Source of the DNA: GCA-2720975 sp964469565
Lineage (GTDB): Bacteria; Planctomycetota; UBA1135; GCA-002686595
NCBI GenBank assembly: GCA_964469565.1
Contig: CAYXZD010000010.1
Location: forward strand, 72,664-136,663
Direction of reading: 5' to 3'
Length of the DNA: 64,000 nt
Below are positions 35,577 through 45,200 of this stretch, in pieces. A program made the translations under genes and the position numbers. Each line of letters opens with the position of its first letter. Within the stretch, counting starts at the first letter, position 1. The notes beneath the pieces are model-generated. The model was not told the DNA's origin. It searched no databases and worked only from the letters and a program-made list of their open reading frames with translations.

Positions 35577-35666
35577 CAGATCCCGGCGGATTCATCTTCG
35601 ACATTGTTTGTCATCCCGTGCCGAGGGAAGGGATAGATACTCCACTAGCGCCTGCCGTACACCTCG

Positions 35667-36362
35667 ATGAAACGAACCGACCCCATCACTCCCCGCCTGC
35701 GTGGTGCTTTCTTAGGACTGGCCGTCTCAGCGGCCTTCCTCGGTGCCTGCGGCGAGGGCCCCGCTGAGTTAGCACCTCCGCCCCAGGCTCCTCAGGGAGC
35801 CGTGGTCGGCGTGGGATCGTCATGGATCCTAGCCACAGAAGTCGAAAGATACGTCGAGTGTGTCGCCATCCTCGAACCCACCGAGACGAGACCCTCTTGG
35901 CTGCGCAAGGCACTCACGAATGTCGTCTTGCCCACCAAACTGGCAGCAGAACTAGTCCCCGATGATCGCCTCCTGGCCCGAGAACGGGCTAGGGCTGCCT
36001 ACGCAAAGCTGGTCGACGCAGGAAATGCTGATTCCCTGGGCCTTCCCATTCAGCGAGTCCAGGGGAATGTGTTTGATGTCGGCTTGCAGCGCTGGATTCT
36101 CGCACGCGAGCTCGAGATGAACCAATGGAGCGCCATTGAAGAGGAGCCTGGTACATTCTTGATTCTGAGGGTCATCGATCGACCCCGCGCGGACGAGTGG
36201 GCTGCCAACAGCCTGATCGAGATCGAGTACATCCACTTCCCATTCTTAGCTCCCGAAGACGGCCTCGCAGAGTTGCTTGAGCAAGCACGCACCGAAATCA
36301 ACATTTGGGCCGCCGACCCCGCTTGGGAGTGGATCCTGCCCCAGTTCTACCAATCGTCATGA
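35667..36362 (+). CDS. Exported lipoprotein, possible SurA-N-like chaperone
   Basis: 231 aa with lipoprotein signal ending in the lipobox FLGAC. After it comes VVGVGSSWILATEVERYVECVA, the start pattern of SurA/PpiC N-terminal domains (VNGxxITxxEv), followed by helices. No parvulin domain is present, so this would be a holdase-type chaperone or a scaffold rather than an isomerase. Its stop overlaps the next ATG (ATGA at 36359-36362), coupling it to the HEAT protein. Confidence 0.7.
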   Translation: MKRTDPITPRLRGAFLGLAVSAAFLGACGEGPAELAPPPQAPQGAVVGVGSSWILATEVERYVECVAILEPTETRPSWLRKALTNVVLPTKLAAELVPDDRLLARERARAAYAKLVDAGNADSLGLPIQRVQGNVFDVGLQRWILARELEMNQWSAIEEEPGTFLILRVIDRPRADEWAANSLIEIEYIHFPFLAPEDGLAELLEQARTEINIWAADPAWEWILPQFYQSS

Positions 36363-37327
36363 CCCACCGTTCCCACTCCCTCCCCAGCCTCTGCTGGCGC
36401 CTCACGGCGCATGCCTCCATCGGAATGGTTTTGAGTATTCCATTACTGGCATTCAATGCACCTCACCAGGGGGAGGATGGCTCACGCAGCCTTGCCCTAG
36501 TGACGCGCCAAGATCCCGCGCCCGACGAAAAGCCTGAATCCGAGAAGAAGCTCAAGGAATGGCCTAAGCCGGACAGTACCCAGGAGGTCAAGAATCAAGT
36601 CGCACGCCTGCGCCAAGATCGCAGCAAGGAAGCCGCCGGCCAGGCCCACGAGTGGCTAGTCAATCAAGGCGACGGCTGTGCCCCACCCTTGATTCGTGCC
36701 TTGGGGCACGAGAAGGACAAACGAGCACGGGGCCGCATCGAGTCCGTGTTGTCCGAGATCCTCGACTCCCGGCACACTCAGCTCCTCAGCCCCTATTTCA
36801 AGGACAAGTCCGAGGTGATTCGAACCTGGGCCTTGGGGATTGCCAGCCGCACTCCCGACCCAGAGTTGCGAGCGGCCACCCTTGCGGCCTGGAAGAGAAT
36901 CTTGGCTAAGAAGGACAAGGCCACGCCCTCGGAGCGGTTCGCAGCCGGACTCTGCATGCTGTCCGTGGGTGAAGGGGACGGATTCGAGGCGGTATTCGAC
37001 ATGGCCCAGAATGAGTGGAAGGATCATGCCCTCCAGATTCGTGGCGTCCTGCGCAACCTCACGAGTCCCGATCTTGACCGTCGTATCCTAGAGCGTTTGC
37101 AATCTTCTCAACGATCTGAGCAGTCTACGGCCTTGCGCCTCCTCGCCGCAGGCGGCTCTCCGCAGACCCTCCCCAAGGTGGCCCCATTCTTGGACAGCGG
37201 GCACCCAACCCTGCGCATTGATGCCATCAACGCCTGCCGCGTACTCGTCGATGGAGAGGAGCCCCTCGCAAAGATTCCCGTGTTCCAGGCCATCGAGTTG
37301 GCCAAGAAATGGAAGGAACGCCTGTGA
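36359..37327 (+). CDS. Exported HEAT-like repeat protein
   Basis: About 322 aa. The ATG at 36359 overlaps the lipoprotein stop and gives a signal-like hydrophobic run (IGMVLSIPLLAF). After a Lys/Glu-rich linker the rest consists of HEAT-like helical pairs, for example VIRTWALGIASRTPDPELRAATLAAW, and STALRLLAAGGSPQTLPKV with AINACRVLVDG. HEAT scaffolds serve protein-protein binding; no catalytic motif is visible. The next gene starts with GTG overlapping its stop, so the three genes are a tight operon. Confidence 0.75.
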   Translation: MTHRSHSLPSLCWRLTAHASIGMVLSIPLLAFNAPHQGEDGSRSLALVTRQDPAPDEKPESEKKLKEWPKPDSTQEVKNQVARLRQDRSKEAAGQAHEWLVNQGDGCAPPLIRALGHEKDKRARGRIESVLSEILDSRHTQLLSPYFKDKSEVIRTWALGIASRTPDPELRAATLAAWKRILAKKDKATPSERFAAGLCMLSVGEGDGFEAVFDMAQNEWKDHALQIRGVLRNLTSPDLDRRILERLQSSQRSEQSTALRLLAAGGSPQTLPKVAPFLDSGHPTLRIDAINACRVLVDGEEPLAKIPVFQAIELAKKWKERL

Positions 37328-38565
37328 GCCGAGCCATCCAGTTTTGGAGAGTACGCCGCTGGGCATTGATCCCGGCAATCCTCGTCCTCTCGACGATGAG
37401 CCCCTCTCTCGGCCAAAAGCTAATCGACCGATCCAAGCCAGCCAATCACCCCGTCAACTGCCCCTATACGGGCGGCAAGAGCGAGGTGCTTGAGGCAGCC
37501 GGCATCGTCTCCATCGGAGGGTTTCCGTTCAGCACCCTCGACAGCACTGCGGAGCTCGACCAGTATTTTGGGTCGGGAGATGTTCGCTGGGTCGAGACGT
37601 CCCATTTCAAAATCGGCATGGGTCTGGGGCCCTATAAGATAGACCGCAAGGAGAAGAAGAAGGTTCTTGCAGAGCTCACTCGGCTGGCTGAACACATGCC
37701 CGCCCTCAATCCCGAGAAGGTCAAGACTCTAGACCCGTGGCTACGTGCGTACTTGTACGCTCAGCGGGCCGAGGACCTCTGGGTTCAAATGCAGTCGATC
37801 CTGGGGGTTCAGGATAGCGATTTCCCGGATGGCTCCGGACCATGGGACACGACAGGGGATTACATGGGTATCGGTCCCTACCTGGGGGAGAAGGGCAAGC
37901 CCGAGATTCTCATTCTGCCCAGCATGACCTCATCGAGTGAGTATCTTCGAAACCATTTTGGACTGCGTACCAAGATGACTCAGCGCTGGAACATCATTGA
38001 CCGGGATGTGTTGCACCTAGTCATTCACACTCAGCAGGGCAGCCTCGATAATGACGCCGCCTTGCATGGTCACTTTGTGTTCAACCTCTCACAGCAACTG
38101 CTCAATGCCTACAAGCACTACTCCTATGAAGCCCCGGTCTGGCTCAAGGAAGGTCTTGCCCACTGGTTAGAGCGCTCCATCGATCCTCGCTACAACACCT
38201 TCAATGCCAGCGAGGGCACGACGGCCATCAAGAACAACAAGGAAGACTGGAATACGCCCACTCGCGTCCTTGTGCAAAAAAACGAAGCGATCCCCCTTGC
38301 CCAACTTGTACGAATCCAAGGATTCGGCGAACTTGAGTTAGAGCACCACTACACGACTTGGTCCATGATCGACTACCTCATGAAGGTCCATCCCGAGTTC
38401 GTCGGCCAACTCTGCGGAGCCATCAAGGGACTCGTCAACGAGGATTTCATTGACGATGGCAGCGGCATGGAAGATGCACACCGGGCAGCCTTCAAGGAGC
38501 ACTTGGGATGGACCTACTCCCAGTTCGATCGTCAGTGGGCAGAGTGGGTTCGTGAGAATTACTGA
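37324..38565 (+). CDS. Exported peptidase-MA-like protein lacking HExxH
   Basis: About 413 aa from the GTG at 37324, which overlaps the HEAT gene stop (GTGA) and has GGAAGG upstream; an ATG at 37309 is also open. N-terminal signal (LIPAILVLSTMSPSLGQ). The C-terminal half has the gluzincin-like motif PVWLKEGLAHWLE (near 271-283), which in peptidase-MA/DUF1570-type proteins supplies the third zinc ligand, but the preceding HExxH helix is replaced by NLSQQLLNAYKHY. It therefore looks like a non-catalytic relative or a very diverged enzyme. It completes the operon that starts with the lipoprotein. Confidence 0.7.
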   Translation: MSRAIQFWRVRRWALIPAILVLSTMSPSLGQKLIDRSKPANHPVNCPYTGGKSEVLEAAGIVSIGGFPFSTLDSTAELDQYFGSGDVRWVETSHFKIGMGLGPYKIDRKEKKKVLAELTRLAEHMPALNPEKVKTLDPWLRAYLYAQRAEDLWVQMQSILGVQDSDFPDGSGPWDTTGDYMGIGPYLGEKGKPEILILPSMTSSSEYLRNHFGLRTKMTQRWNIIDRDVLHLVIHTQQGSLDNDAALHGHFVFNLSQQLLNAYKHYSYEAPVWLKEGLAHWLERSIDPRYNTFNASEGTTAIKNNKEDWNTPTRVLVQKNEAIPLAQLVRIQGFGELELEHHYTTWSMIDYLMKVHPEFVGQLCGAIKGLVNEDFIDDGSGMEDAHRAAFKEHLGWTYSQFDRQWAEWVRENY

Positions 38566-39001
38566 ACGGGCGGGTGGCGGATCCGGGGACGACAGACGGG
38601 TGCATGCTCGGGGTCTTCGGCCCATTTGGGGGGTGCGAGGTACTGACACACAATGAAGGTGTTCCCGTGAGACGTGAGAGGCTCCGCCGCAGGACCACAC
38701 GCCCCAACCCAGCTCAGGGCCGCGCCTGGACTTGCGAGGGCAGACACAGCAATTAGCCTAACCTTAGCTGGCACAATAACTTATACACATCAGCTTTAGC
38801 CCTGCTCCGGATCCGCTGAGGACCTGGGAGCACCTGGCCACCCATGAACACCCCTCGGGCCCGACTCCCCCGGGACGGGTCTCCACCTTGGGTGGATTCG
38901 TGCCGATAGGGAACTGGAGCCTCACACCTGCCCCTCAAAAGGTAACGTGTACGTGAGACTATCCCTGCCCCCCTCTGCCGAGAGCCCCTCCTTCACCCCA
39001 G
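38566..39001 (+). other. Intergenic region before the radical SAM pair
   Basis: 436 bp. A short A/T-richer segment about 38760-38800 (TTAGCTGGCAC...TTATACACAT) could hold a promoter for the radical SAM genes but is not a clear match. No RNA gene, repeat or coding sequence is supported. Confidence 0.4.
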
Positions 39002-40597
39002 ATGATCCAACGTAAGCGTCGAATCGTCCTGTTTTTGCCCCACCGGGCAGATCCCGAGGAGGGTGTACGCGTGGCTGCTGACCTTCTGCCGTTGGAGCTC
39101 TTGCAGATTGCCGCACTGCCTGACCAAGCGGGCTACGAAGTCCACATCGTGGACGCCATGGTGCACGAGGACTACATCGAGCGATTGAGCGAATTGTGCG
39201 AAGGAGCACTGCTGCTTGCCTGCTCGTGCATCCTCGGATTCCAAGTGGCCCATGGGGCCCGCGTGGCCAAGGTCTTGCGCGGGAAGTTTCCAGACCTTCC
39301 GATCATTTGGGGCGGGTGGTTTCCGAGTGCGCTGCCAGAACGTTTCCTCGAAGAGGGGGTGGCCGATGCAGTGGGCCTTGGACAAGGTGAGTTTACGTTT
39401 TGGGAAGTGGTGCAGGCTCTCGATGCGGGCGAGCCCCTCGACGATGTTGACGGTCTCGCACTCATGCGGGATGGTGAAATCATTCGCACCAACAAACGGC
39501 GCATCGTCGGCTTCGACGACATTCCCGATGTACCCTGGCACCTAATCGACTACGAGAAATACGTCGCCCTGCAAAACAATCCGGGCGTGTGGAAACTACG
39601 CCACAAATACCCTGATCCATGGAATCTCAAGCCGGGCACGCCCGTGCGCGGCTTCAGTTACTACAGCAGCTATGGATGCCCAGAGCCCTGCACCTTTTGT
39701 TGCTCACCCATCATCACGAGTCGTCGCTGGAAGGCCATCCCCGGAAAGCTCCTCGGCGAGCGTCTCTTAGACTGCCACGAGCGGTTCAACTTCAATGTGA
39801 TGCGTTTTCAGGATGCCAACTTTGGTGTGGCTGAGAAACGCTCCAACGAATTCTGCCAGACCCTCGTGGACGCAGGGTCGCCCTTCTGGTGGTCCGGTTG
39901 CTACGAGATCGAGACGATTCACAATTACCAACGGGAATCGATGGATCTCATGCAGGCCTCCAAGTGTCACATGATTTCAGTCGGTGCCGAAGCGGGCTCG
40001 ACCGAACAACAGGAAAAAATCAAGAAGAAGATCAACGTCGATCACTTCGAATCCTCCCTGCGGGAGATGAATGACCGCGACATTACAACGGGCTGTTCGT
40101 GGATCATTGGCTATCCAGGCGAGACGCTGGACTCCATGCGCGAAACCCTGCGCGTGGCAGCCTTGATGAAATACAAGTTCCCTCGCTCGGCCTCCGATGT
40201 ATTCCCTTTCCGGCCCATCCCGGGTACAGAGGACTTCGACACCATGGTGGCCCAAGGGTACAAGCCTCCGCATACCCTCGAAGAATGGGGCCAGTGCCTA
40301 GAATACAAACTGGAATTGGGCGACCTGCAGATGCCCGAAGAGGTCATGCAGACGTGGCGGCGCTACGGCACTGCGTCCACCTTCTACGACGGGCTTGCCA
40401 ACGAGGGCAACGCTTTCGTGCACAAGGCCCTGCAGGCCATTTCTGGCTGGCGGCTGAAGCACAGCAACTACACATTCCCCATTGAGCACGGACTGTTCCA
40501 CGCCTATGTCAAGCTCACCCACCAAAGCAAGGAAGACCTGATGGGCGATGCCAGCCTCGACAAGACTTCCGGTGTGACGCCCAACGCCCCGGCCTGA
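39002..40597 (+). CDS. B12-binding-domain radical SAM protein (copy 1)
   Basis: 531-aa enzyme. Residues 1 to about 165 form a cobalamin-binding-like Rossmann domain (IVLFLPHR, YEVHIVDAM, LPIIWGGWFPS, VGLGQGEFTF) without DxHxxG, as is common in this class. The radical SAM core begins at YGCPEPCTFCC, a CxxxCxxC [4Fe-4S] motif near residue 225. Later SAM-barrel landmarks are MRFQDANFGV, ISVGAEAGS (the GGE/ribose-motif-like strand) and WIIGYPGET, then a C-terminal domain of about 110 residues. The family performs methylations, ring contractions or thioether transfers on lipids, antibiotics and cofactors. It is followed after 2 bp by a closely related paralogue. Confidence 0.9.
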   Translation: MIQRKRRIVLFLPHRADPEEGVRVAADLLPLELLQIAALPDQAGYEVHIVDAMVHEDYIERLSELCEGALLLACSCILGFQVAHGARVAKVLRGKFPDLPIIWGGWFPSALPERFLEEGVADAVGLGQGEFTFWEVVQALDAGEPLDDVDGLALMRDGEIIRTNKRRIVGFDDIPDVPWHLIDYEKYVALQNNPGVWKLRHKYPDPWNLKPGTPVRGFSYYSSYGCPEPCTFCCSPIITSRRWKAIPGKLLGERLLDCHERFNFNVMRFQDANFGVAEKRSNEFCQTLVDAGSPFWWSGCYEIETIHNYQRESMDLMQASKCHMISVGAEAGSTEQQEKIKKKINVDHFESSLREMNDRDITTGCSWIIGYPGETLDSMRETLRVAALMKYKFPRSASDVFPFRPIPGTEDFDTMVAQGYKPPHTLEEWGQCLEYKLELGDLQMPEEVMQTWRRYGTASTFYDGLANEGNAFVHKALQAISGWRLKHSNYTFPIEHGLFHAYVKLTHQSKEDLMGDASLDKTSGVTPNAPA

Positions 40598-40599
40598 TC

Positions 40600-42186
40600 A
40601 TGATCCAGCACAAGCGCAAGATTGTCCTGTTCCTTCCCCATCGTGCCGACCCGGCGCGAGGCGAGATGTTCAGTGCAGACTTGCTCCCCCTCGAACTCCT
40701 ACGAATCGCATCGGGCCCCGCCAAAGAGGGCTACGAGATTGTCCTGATCGACGCCATGGTCGATCACGATTATATGGAAAAGATCGAGGAAGCCTGCGAA
40801 GGCGCTCTGTGCTTCGCTAGCTCCTGCATTCTTGGCTACCAGGTGTATGACGGGTTTGTAGCGGCCTCGCGGGTGAGGGAGAAGTTTCCCGAGCTACCCA
40901 TCATCTGGGGCGGTTGGTTCCCCAGTGTCATCCCTGACCTTTACTTTGAGCACAACATCGCCGACGCAGTGGGGATCGGCCAAGGCGAACTCACATTTCT
41001 GGATGTCGTCCATGCCTTGGAAGCTGGCACTCCCCTCGACGAAGTACCCGGCCTCGCACTGTGGCGAGATGGTCAAGTGGTACGCACGGCTCCGCGCGCC
41101 GTGGTTGGCTTCGAGAAACTTGAAGAGACGCCCTGGCACCTGCTTGATTATGAGCGCTATGCAGAACTCCAAGTGCGCCCAACCCACAACCTGAAGGTCC
41201 GCCACAGGTTTCCGCTGCCGGGCCAGTGGACCGCAGCCAACCCCCCGCGCGGCTTCAGCTATTTTTCAAGCTACGGCTGCCCTGAGCCATGCACCTTCTG
41301 CTGCTCGCCAGCGATCTCAGGCCAGCGTTGGAAGGCCGTCGAAGGCCAGCATTTGGCCGAGGATATCGCCGAACTTCAGCAACGATTCAAATTCGACGTG
41401 CTGCGATTTCAAGACGCCAACTTTGGGGTAGCCCAAAAGCGGACTGCTGCGTTTTGCCAGGGGCTTGTAGACCTCAAAGTGCCGATCCACTGGAACGGCA
41501 CCATCGAAATCGAGACGATCATGCGCTACAGCCAAGAGACCCTCGACCTCCTACAAGCCTCTAAGTGCCACTTGCTCTGGCTAGGTGCGGAAGCAGGCAG
41601 CGAAGGCATGCAGGAGCGCATCAAGAAGGGCATCAGCCTCGACAATATCCCTCGCGCAATCCACGAGTTAGCCAGCCGAGACATCATCCCTGGCACATTC
41701 TGGATCATTGGCTTTCCCGGCGAGACCCAGGAGTCCATGGAGGCCACCCTGCGAATGGCGGGCAAGACCAAGTTTCGGTTCCCCATCGCGGGCAATGATG
41801 TCTATCCCTTCCGCCCCATTCCAGGGACTGAGGACTTCGATCACGCCGTGCGCCTAGGCTACGAGCCCCCCCGCAACTTCCACGACTGGGGCAACTGCTT
41901 CGAGTACAAGTACAACTCACACAACACACCCCTGCCCCCAAAAGTGCGCCGAACGTGGAATCGGTACAACAACACTGCGGCCATCTATGACATGCACGTC
42001 CAGGAAGGACCCCTGTGGATGCGCAAATTGCTGTCCCACCTAGCTGGGCAACGCCTCAAGCGTGGAAACTACGGCCTCCCGGTGGAGCAAAAGCTCTTCG
42101 ATGTCTATGTGCGCCTCACGGGTCAGACGCAGCCTGGCGATTTTTCCGAGGACTACGAGCAGCTGCAGCCTGAGCACGGCGCCTAG
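40600..42186 (+). CDS. B12-binding-domain radical SAM protein (copy 2)
   Basis: 528-aa paralogue of the preceding gene with the same layout: MIQHKRKIVLFLPHRADP at the N-terminus, B12-like domain to about residue 165, YGCPEPCTFCC near 225, LRFQDANFGV, LWLGAEAGS, WIIGFPGET and a similar C-terminal domain. The two proteins align end to end without large gaps, so they come from tandem duplication, but they have diverged clearly (for example SGCYEIETI against NGTIEIETI at one SAM-barrel strand). Start ATG at 40600 lies 2 bp after the first stop, so both should be made together and may act as partners or on successive sites. Confidence 0.9.
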   Translation: MIQHKRKIVLFLPHRADPARGEMFSADLLPLELLRIASGPAKEGYEIVLIDAMVDHDYMEKIEEACEGALCFASSCILGYQVYDGFVAASRVREKFPELPIIWGGWFPSVIPDLYFEHNIADAVGIGQGELTFLDVVHALEAGTPLDEVPGLALWRDGQVVRTAPRAVVGFEKLEETPWHLLDYERYAELQVRPTHNLKVRHRFPLPGQWTAANPPRGFSYFSSYGCPEPCTFCCSPAISGQRWKAVEGQHLAEDIAELQQRFKFDVLRFQDANFGVAQKRTAAFCQGLVDLKVPIHWNGTIEIETIMRYSQETLDLLQASKCHLLWLGAEAGSEGMQERIKKGISLDNIPRAIHELASRDIIPGTFWIIGFPGETQESMEATLRMAGKTKFRFPIAGNDVYPFRPIPGTEDFDHAVRLGYEPPRNFHDWGNCFEYKYNSHNTPLPPKVRRTWNRYNNTAAIYDMHVQEGPLWMRKLLSHLAGQRLKRGNYGLPVEQKLFDVYVRLTGQTQPGDFSEDYEQLQPEHGA

Positions 42187-42284
42187 GACTTTGGAACGGG
42201 TCTGCGGAGACCGGTTCGCCGTAGGGGGCACTCTCACCTAAGACTAGGCAGGCATGAGGCAGGCGTTTCGCCTAGACTCGCCAC

Positions 42285-45200
42285 ATGATTCCGTTTGCCC
42301 TTCTCCTCGCTCTAGCCAGTTCCCTCCCTCAACCCACCCAATCTGCCCCGGCCGACCCGTTGCGGGTTTTCCTGCGGGCAGGACCAAAGACGCACGGGCC
42401 AGGAGAGCATGACCACCCGCGTTTCCTAGCGGAATGGAGCGAACTTCTAGCCGAACGGGGTGCCGCCATCGACGGCGGCTTGGAATTCCCCACTGCGGAC
42501 CAGCTCGCACAAACCGATGTGCTCGTGCTGTACGCCGCTGAGGGGGGCTCACTGGATGAATCCCAGCGTGTGGACCTTGACCGATACCTAGCCCGCGGTG
42601 GAGGAATCGTGGCGCTCCACGATGCCGTCTGCGGAAACGACCCGCATTGGTTCAAGACCGTGATTGGAGGGGCCTGGGAACACGGCCACTCCAAGTGGCA
42701 CATGGGCAAGATCGGGCTGTATATGAACCCAGCTGAGCACCCCATCACCCAGGGAATCCCCCACTTCGACCTTGAAGATGAGATCTACCACGATCTGCAC
42801 CTGCACCCGGACACCAAGGTGCTCGCGAGTAGTTTCCACACTCCATTTGATGTGACTCCCCAGTTGTGGACATACGAGCCCGGGAGCTACCGTGCGTTTG
42901 TCAGCATCCAAGGCCACTACCACGACACCTTCTCGCACCCCGCCTGGCGATCGATCTTATTGCGCGGTATAGCCTGGGCCGGCGAACGGGACGCCGATAC
43001 CTTTCTCACGCCTGAAGAACTAGAGAGTCTGCGCTACCCTCCTGGCGGCCCTCTGCCCCCCAGTCGGGCCCAAGGGGAATTTGAGCTGCACCCAGAATTC
43101 GAAATTACCTGCGTCGCCGCCGAGCCCGACGTGGTCAATCCTATCTCCATTGATTGGGATCGCGAGGGGCGAATGTGGGTGGCCTGTACGATCGGCTATC
43201 CCTACAAGGAAGAGTTCTCCGGCGTTCCGGCCCACGATCAAATCGTCATCTTGAGTGACAGCAATGGAGATGGAGTCATGGACGATTCCAAGCTGTTCCA
43301 CGAGGGACTCGATCTTGTCACCAGCTTGGTGAAGTACCGGGATGGGGTCATTGTGAGCGCCGCACCCCAGATCCTGTTCTTGCGAGACACGACAGGTGAC
43401 GACTCGGCCGACACGATCGAGGTGTTGTACGATGGGTTTGGATACCGCGACACCCACGCCGTCGTGAGCAATATGCGCTTTGGGCCCGACGGCTGGATCT
43501 ACTGCACCCAGGGCTATAGCGGAGGGGGTTCCAAGGATATTCGCGGAGGAGGACCGGATCGCCCCTCCTTTGGGCAGATGCCCAACGGAATGCTTCGGTT
43601 TCGGCCCGATGGCACCGCCATGGAGCTGGTCTCCTCCTATGGAAGTAACACGTGGGGCCTCGACTTCGACGCCAACGGCGAGCTCTTCTTCACCATGGCG
43701 AACGGCTCACATTTGCGACACGTGATCATGGCCGAAGCCCTCCTCGAAGGGCAACGCGTCGGCGGAGTGAATAGCTGGAAGGACATCGTCGATCACCGCA
43801 AGCTCTTCCCCATTCATAGCGATGAGCGCACGAGCTACTTCCAAATCGATTTCGTAGGTGGGTTTACCGCCGCAGCGGGTTGCCTCATCCAAAGCGGAAG
43901 CGCTTGGCCCCAAGAGTTCTATGGCAACCACTTTGTTTGCGAACCCACGGTCAACCTAATCCACCGCGATAGCCTCCAAGCTGAAGGCGTGAGTTTCCTA
44001 GCAAGCAAACCTCGCCACGACGAGTTCCTCGCCTCCCGAGACCTGTGGTTCCGCCCCGTCCATTTGCGCACGGGCCCGGATGGCGCCATGTACGTGCTGG
44101 ATTTCTACAATCAAGCGATCGTGCACAACGACACGCGTGGACCCGAGCACGGTCCCACCAATGCGGCGGTGCGTCCCGACCGCGACAAGTTGCATGGCCG
44201 CATTTGGCGCGTGCAACACAACGATGCCAAGAATCAGGGTGAGCGCTTCCTGCCCCTGCGCAGCGACCCCAACGGCTTGATGAAGATGTTCTCCTACAGC
44301 GATGCTTGGCATCGCCAACTGGCCGAGCGATTGCTGCGCGAAACGGTAGGAGAAGAAGCGGTGCCCCCCCTGCTCGAATTGCTGGCGTACTCCTCCTACT
44401 CCCACGCCCGCCTGCATGCACTCAACTACGTCTGCAGTACGTCCACGAGCCACTCGCCCGCTCAGGCCGCCGTCGCGCTGGGTCTGCGTGACGACGCCGC
44501 TTCAGTTCGCCAACGGGCTGCGTGGCTAGCAGGCCCCATCCTCAAGAATGCTCCTAGCGCACAGGTCCTGGTCCCTTCGCTCTTGCGTATTGCTGAATCC
44601 GACCCTCAGCCGCGCACGCGACTGGCCGCCCTGCATTCCCTCGGCTCGGCCCATCTAGACCAGCCCACATTGCAGCGACTCGTTCCCCTGTATTCCGCCC
44701 TTTCGGACGACTGGAGCCGTTCAGCCTTACTCGGCGCACTTCTGATTCACCCGCCCGCATCCCTCAAGGTATTGATGGAGTCCCAGGATCCCAACGACGG
44801 GCAGATTGCCTTAGGAGCCGAACTCGGACGTCGCATTGGGGACAGGCGAGACGCACACCTCACGGCGGCGGCGTTACTCGTTCTTTCCGCCGAAGAGGGC
44901 AGCGATGCCACTCGGTTGAGCGCTCTCACGGCACTGCACGAGTCCCTCGGCGCCGATCAAGTCCTGATCGAGAACGGGGCCACAATGACGGCTCTGACCC
45001 GACTCCTCGGCTCTCCCTCCGCAGCCATAGCCAGCATCGGCCTCGCCCTCGCCTCCCGCTGGGAGGGCGCTGGCCTTGAAGGTCCCAAGCAGGAGCTCGG
45101 TGCCCGCCTACTCGCGCAAGCCAGCGACCCCGAGAGTTCCTATGCAGCCTGCTTGGAAGCTCTCACTCCACTGCTTTCCTTGGAAAGCTATAGGACCCAA

